From assembly GCA_049965715.1 (NCBI GenBank), contig JBMFWA010000001.1:62001-126000 (forward strand): DNA of 64,000 nt. The letters are read 5' to 3'. A model generated the notes under the pieces. It made no database searches and was not told where the DNA came from. It saw only the letters and a list, made by a program, of their open reading frames with translations. This DNA comes from JAKAFX01 sp049965715 (GTDB lineage Archaea > Thermoplasmatota > Thermoplasmata > Thermoplasmatales > Thermoplasmataceae). Every line of letters begins with the position of its first letter. The first letter of the stretch is position 1. Shown here piece after piece: positions 60,921-64,000 of the stretch. Made by a program: the position numbers and the translations under genes.

Positions 60921-62231
60921 TCAGTCCCTCATCGAGAGGCTTGCTGCAACAATTATGGGGTCCCAGACAGGCCCGAAGGGTGGCGTATATCCGAGATCTG
61001 TATAGAAGAGATCCTCGATGTCCATCTTTCCCTGGATCGCAGCCGCGACAGTATTGAGGCGCCATGCGCCTCCATCCCTGGAGATTATCTGTGAGCCCAG
61101 TATCCTGCCGCTTGCTGAATCATACATCAGCGTCATATTCACCGGCGTCTTACCAGGATAATATGCGGCCCTGCTCATGGCCCTTACGAATGTTGTCACC
61201 GGCGAGAAGCCGTTCTCCTTGGCTTCAGCCTCGCTTATCCCGGTGAACCCGATCTCATAGTCGAACAGCTTTACAAGGGTCGTGCCAAGGGAACCGGGAA
61301 AATTCATCTCTGATCCAGCAACGTTCGATCCCGCAACTCTCCCCATCTTGTTTGAAACCTGCGCAAGGGGGTGCCAGTCCTTCTTCCCAGTGACAATGTT
61401 TGTCGTCTGGGCACAGTCTCCGGAAGCCAGTATGTCAGGATCGCTCGTATACATTCTGCTGTCAACCTCTATAAGCCCCCTCCGGTCAATCTTCAGGCCG
61501 GAATCCTCTGCCAGCCTGCTGTTTGCTGTGATCCCGGTTGCGGATATAACGAGATCCGCACTCACGCTGCCGTTTTCCGTTGTGATCCGGTATGATCCCT
61601 CATTTCTTTTGATTTCCTTTATTCCGGCATTCAGGAGCACATGAACCCTTGACGAATAATCTGCCCTGAAATCAGATCCGACCCTTTCGTCGATGTTCCT
61701 CAGAATCCTGCTGTGCCTGGATATCACAGTCACATCCTTGCCTCTTGTAACAAGAGAAGCAGCGAGCTCAAGACCCAGAATGCCATCTCCAATCACCGCG
61801 ATGGTCTTCGCATGATCTATCCGGTCGTTCATTGCCTTTGCATCTTCAAGCGATCTGATGCCGTTCACTCCAATATCAGAAAATTCCTTCGGGACCTTTG
61901 GGGATGCGCCCGTGGCAATGAGAAGTTTGTCATACTTTATTCTGCCATTCTTCGCGGTTATAATATTCCGGGACGCCCTGTCAATTGATCTGACAGTATC
62001 ATTGAGCAATATCTTTATGCCCCTCTTTTTCGTGAATTCCTCTATGGGGTAATGCAGGAGGTTTTCCGGGCTTTTCACAATCCCTTCAAGATAGTAGGGT
62101 ATTCCGCATTCCGCATATGAAACATAATTTCCAGCCTCCACAACGGTCACGTTGATGGATGGATCGACCCTCTTAGCCTTGGAAGCCGCGGCCATTCCTG
62201 AGGCCCCACCTCCGATAACGACGAAATCCAT
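60921..62231 (-). CDS. CoA-disulfide reductase/NADH oxidase-like flavoprotein
   Basis: The product has about 436 residues from ATG 62231; TTG 62240 is an alternative. FAD-binding GGGASGMAAASKAKR opens the protein, and the single redox Cys is in VSYAECGIPYYLEG, the mark of CoA-disulfide reductases and NADH oxidases. The NAD site is IAVIGDGILGLELAASL, with a second FAD segment DPDILASGDCAQTTNI. It reduces CoA disulfide or oxidises NAD(P)H with oxygen; which of the two cannot be told here. Organisms of this type lack glutathione and use CoA as a thiol buffer. Confidence 0.9.
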   Translation of the reverse strand: MDFVVIGGGASGMAAASKAKRVDPSINVTVVEAGNYVSYAECGIPYYLEGIVKSPENLLHYPIEEFTKKRGIKILLNDTVRSIDRASRNIITAKNGRIKYDKLLIATGASPKVPKEFSDIGVNGIRSLEDAKAMNDRIDHAKTIAVIGDGILGLELAASLVTRGKDVTVISRHSRILRNIDERVGSDFRADYSSRVHVLLNAGIKEIKRNEGSYRITTENGSVSADLVISATGITANSRLAEDSGLKIDRRGLIEVDSRMYTSDPDILASGDCAQTTNIVTGKKDWHPLAQVSNKMGRVAGSNVAGSEMNFPGSLGTTLVKLFDYEIGFTGISEAEAKENGFSPVTTFVRAMSRAAYYPGKTPVNMTLMYDSASGRILGSQIISRDGGAWRLNTVAAAIQGKMDIEDLFYTDLGYTPPFGPVWDPIIVAASLSMRD

Positions 62232-62281
62232 TCTTATCAAAAAGATATGGTAACAAAATACTTAAATTGAGAAGTAGGCGG

Positions 62282-62815
62282 CTACTGCGCCACAACTTCT
62301 GCATGAATGGTTATGTTGACCCTGTCCCCAACCATTACACCGCCGGTTTCAAGGATAAAATTCCACTGCAGTCCAAAATCCTTCCTGTTGATCGTGCCGG
62401 TCACGGTGAAACCCATCCTCTCCTTTCCGTATGGATCCCTGATGGTCCCATCAAGTTCACCCTCCAGTTCCACAGACCTTGTGACGTCCCTTATTGTGAG
62501 ATCGCCGACGATCTTGAATTTGTCCTCACCCTTTCTGGTTATCTTCGTGGACCTGAATATCATGCTGGGATATTTCTGGGAGTCGAAGAAATCAGGGGAT
62601 CTCAGATGGTTGTTTCTCTGTTCATCGCGGGTATCCACGCTGATGGTCTTAATCTCCACATATCCGGACATGTTCTCCGGATCTTCAGGCGATCCATCGA
62701 CCTTTATCTCGAAGTCATTAAATCCGCCCCTGACGGTGGATATCATCATGTGCCTGACGCTGAAATCGATCTCTGTGTGTGCCTTATCGCTTATCCAAGT
62801 TTTTGTTGTTTGCAT
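62282..62815 (-). CDS. YceI-family lipid/isoprenoid-binding protein
   Basis: The 177-residue beta-barrel protein starts at ATG 62815, which has AGGTGAAA just before it; a frame to 62878 is rejected. KTWISDKAHTEIDFSVRHMMISTVRGGFNDF is the YceI opening (SHSSVGFSVRHM-like), followed by NHLRSPDFFDSQKYPSMIFRST and LTIRDVTRSVELEGEL, with FGLQWN and GDRVNITIHAEV near the end. The family binds long isoprenoid tails. There is no signal peptide, so it is cytoplasmic. It is divergent from an HxlR-type regulator, a pairing that suggests regulation by it. Confidence 0.9.
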   Translation of the reverse strand: MQTTKTWISDKAHTEIDFSVRHMMISTVRGGFNDFEIKVDGSPEDPENMSGYVEIKTISVDTRDEQRNNHLRSPDFFDSQKYPSMIFRSTKITRKGEDKFKIVGDLTIRDVTRSVELEGELDGTIRDPYGKERMGFTVTGTINRKDFGLQWNFILETGGVMVGDRVNITIHAEVVAQ

Positions 62816-62892
62816 ATTTTCACCTTTCAGGAAATCTGTATCACATGGAATTTGCAGGATAGCAGTTTCCTTTTGCAACCTTGTATAATAAA

Positions 62893-62921
62893 TATATTAA
62901 TATACGTTCCCGGACATACGG
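62893..62921 (+). promoter_or_regulatory. palindromic TATA region and CCCG/CGGG repeat before the HxlR gene
   Basis: TATATTAATATA (62893-62904) is a perfect 12-bp palindrome that serves as the TATA box 26-37 bases before ATG 62930. It is followed by CCCG-GACATA-CGGG (62909-62922), an inverted repeat next to the expected transcription start. Either could be the operator of the HxlR protein, controlling itself and the divergent yceI-like gene. Confidence 0.4.
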
Positions 62922-62929
62922 GCAATCAG

Positions 62930-63289
62930 ATGACGCGAAAGCCACTTGCTGAACTGGAAGAGAAACAGGTGGACAGGAAGCAGCTCTGTCCCATTGTGGA
63001 AGCAATAAAAGAAGTCGGAGGAGAATGGAAATTAATAATTATCAGGTACCTTGCCGAATCTCCTTCCGGATTCAATGATCTGGTCAGGAGAATCGACGGG
63101 CTGAATCCCAAGACGCTTTCCAGAACACTGAAGACACTGCAGGAGAGAGGAATCATAAACAGGAACGTTGTCAGCACGCAACCGTTCAAGGTTATGTATT
63201 CCCTGACCCCCAAGGGGGAATCTCTGGACAGCGTGCTCAAGAACTTCAGAGAATGGGGAGAACAATGGATCCTCAACAAGTCTCAATGA
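62930..63289 (+). CDS. HxlR-family winged-helix regulator
   Basis: This 119-residue regulator starts at ATG 62930; a much longer frame from 62267 is antisense to yceI. The HxlR pattern is CPIVEAIKEVGGEWKLIIIRYLAESPSGFNDLVRRIDGLNPKTLSRTLKTLQERGIINR, then MYSLTPKGESL and a C-terminal dimer helix with EWGEQWI. The Cys at about residue 20 is at the position used by redox- or electrophile-sensing HxlR/YodB proteins. It is divergent from the YceI-family gene and followed by fhs after 87 bases. Confidence 0.9.
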   Translation: MTRKPLAELEEKQVDRKQLCPIVEAIKEVGGEWKLIIIRYLAESPSGFNDLVRRIDGLNPKTLSRTLKTLQERGIINRNVVSTQPFKVMYSLTPKGESLDSVLKNFREWGEQWILNKSQ

Positions 63290-63376
63290 CCGTTGAAAAC
63301 AGCATTTCCCCAATAATTCGCAGCGGATTTTAGCCTTAAAAACTATTTACCCTTCTGATATCCTAAAAGGATTATA

Positions 63377-64000
63377 ATGAACATAAAACCTATTTCTGAA
63401 ATAGCATCGAAGCTTGGTTTTGATTATAACTCGATTGAACCGTACGGGAAATATATTGCAAAGATCCCTCTCTCATCCCAGAATTTCCAGAACAAGAGAA
63501 GGGGGAAGCTCATTCTGGTGACAGCAATGACGCCGACATCAGCCGGAGAAGGAAAGACAACAACGGTTATCGGCCTCGGTCAGGCACTGAGCAGACTTGG
63601 CAAGAATGTCAGCATTGCAATCAGGGAACCGTCGCTGGGGCCATGTTTCGGCGTCAAGGGAGGGGCAACCGGCGGCGGTAAATCCACTGTTGAGCCAAGC
63701 GACAGGATCAACCTTATCTTCACAGGCGACTTCCCAGCGGTGTCTGCTGCGCACAATCTGCTGTCTGCGGTTATCAACAATCACATGCATTTCGGGAATA
63801 AGCTCTCAATAGATCCTAAAAACATACTTTTCCCGAGGACAATTGACATGAACGACAGATCACTCAGATCCATCACGGTAGGTGTTGGAGACAGGGAGAA
63901 TGGTGCTCTGACAATGGACAGGTTTGTCATAACTCCCGCATCTGAGATGATGGCAATTCTGGGGCTGAGCAAATCATACGCCGAGCTCAAGCAGAGACTT
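63377..64000 (+). CDS. fhs: formate-tetrahydrofolate ligase (5' part)
   Basis: The frame opens at ATG 63377 and runs off the right edge after 208 residues of about 550. MNIKPISEIASKLGFDYNSIEPYGKY is the usual Fhs start, the P-loop is TPTSAGEGKTTTVIGLGQAL near 54-73, and REPSLGPCFGVKGGATGGG follows, with GDFPAVSAAHNLLSAVINNH. The enzyme activates formate to 10-formyl-tetrahydrofolate for purines and other one-carbon uses. An AAAGGATT site lies 4-11 bases before the ATG. The remainder is outside the window. Confidence 0.95.
   Translation, partial: MNIKPISEIASKLGFDYNSIEPYGKYIAKIPLSSQNFQNKRRGKLILVTAMTPTSAGEGKTTTVIGLGQALSRLGKNVSIAIREPSLGPCFGVKGGATGGGKSTVEPSDRINLIFTGDFPAVSAAHNLLSAVINNHMHFGNKLSIDPKNILFPRTIDMNDRSLRSITVGVGDRENGALTMDRFVITPASEMMAILGLSKSYAELKQRL

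Noticed and set aside
62267..62929. N-terminal extension of the HxlR regulator frame back to 62267
   Set aside because: It is antisense to the YceI gene. The winged-helix family begins at ATG 62930, where a TATA box is correctly spaced.
1..64000. CRISPR arrays, cas genes, rRNA genes or replication origin
   Set aside because: No regularly spaced repeats, Cas motifs, rRNA sequence or Orc1/Cdc6 gene with ORB-like repeats was seen.

Overview
The window reads as chromosomal DNA of a thermoacidophilic archaeon of the Thermoplasmatales type (Thermoplasma, Ferroplasma, Cuniculiplasma or an uncultured relative). Archaeal marker genes include the large subunit of DNA polymerase D, Pelota, the archaeal D-aminoacyl-tRNA deacylase DTD2, CDP-archaeol synthase, Hjc resolvase, Pth2, Nob1, Tsr3 and XerA. 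A thermopsin-like surface protein, an EtfB-EtfA fusion and long surface proteins built from repeated beta modules narrow this to the acidophilic lineage. Arginine is mostly AGA/AGG, TTG and GTG starts are frequent, and many genes have a TATA-like box 20-30 bases before the start codon with little or no leader.

Layout. 0.2-3.7 kb: a small regulator/membrane-protein pair, a tRNA-Glu, and an IS607-type element with a nonsense-mutated serine recombinase, an apparently intact TnpB, and a SufR-like regulator whose start abuts the tnpB stop. 3.6-9.6 kb (minus): Pelota, a Mut7-C nuclease-like protein, UbiX, two secreted or anchored proteins separated by a possibly structured non-coding spacer, and valyl-tRNA synthetase. 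9.6-15.5 kb (plus): a methyltransferase, a helical protein, DTD2, and a tight three-gene operon (threonine-synthase-like PLP enzyme, DUF1611/DgcN-like protein, MurL/QueC-like PP-loop protein). 15.5-23.5 kb: a Bat-like regulator, Tsr3, then pyrG-SCP2-polD large subunit-GPN GTPase. 23.5-26 kb (minus): ABC exporter operon with its own anchored surface protein. 26.3-29.5 kb: superoxide dismutase, 8-oxoguanine glycosylase, NAD(P)HX repair enzyme and Nob1. 30-37.7 kb: EtfBA, Rieske protein, acyl-CoA ligase, Map, Tmk, a Cys/Met PLP enzyme and a hemerythrin-like protein. 37.8-50.5 kb: two large repeat-module surface proteins flanking pth2/carS/XRE-CBS, a PhoU-type regulator, a metallo-beta-lactamase-fold hydrolase and an acyl-CoA synthetase. 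50.5-64 kb: hjc, a class III aminotransferase, a ferritin-VIT1 fusion, a prenyl synthase, xerA, enoyl-CoA hydratase, prs-kptA, ilvE, MFS/PadR, CoA-disulfide-reductase-like enzyme, YceI/HxlR, and the 5' part of fhs at the window edge.

Functional themes. Most of the window is housekeeping (replication, translation quality control, nucleotide and isoprenoid lipid synthesis) mixed with aerobic heterotrophy (acyl-CoA ligases, enoyl-CoA hydratase, ETF) and oxidative-stress defence (SOD, Ogg, ferritin-VIT1, hemerythrin, disulfide reductase). The best candidate for an undescribed system is the operon at 12.0-15.5 kb: a PLP beta/gamma-replacement-type enzyme, a homologue of D-glutamate N-acetyltransferases and a PP-loop protein resembling the glutamate epimerase MurL, just downstream of the D-amino-acid proofreading gene dtdA, in an organism type without peptidoglycan. 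Gene packing is tight: several convergent pairs overlap at their 3' ends and one divergent pair has start codons only about a dozen bases apart.
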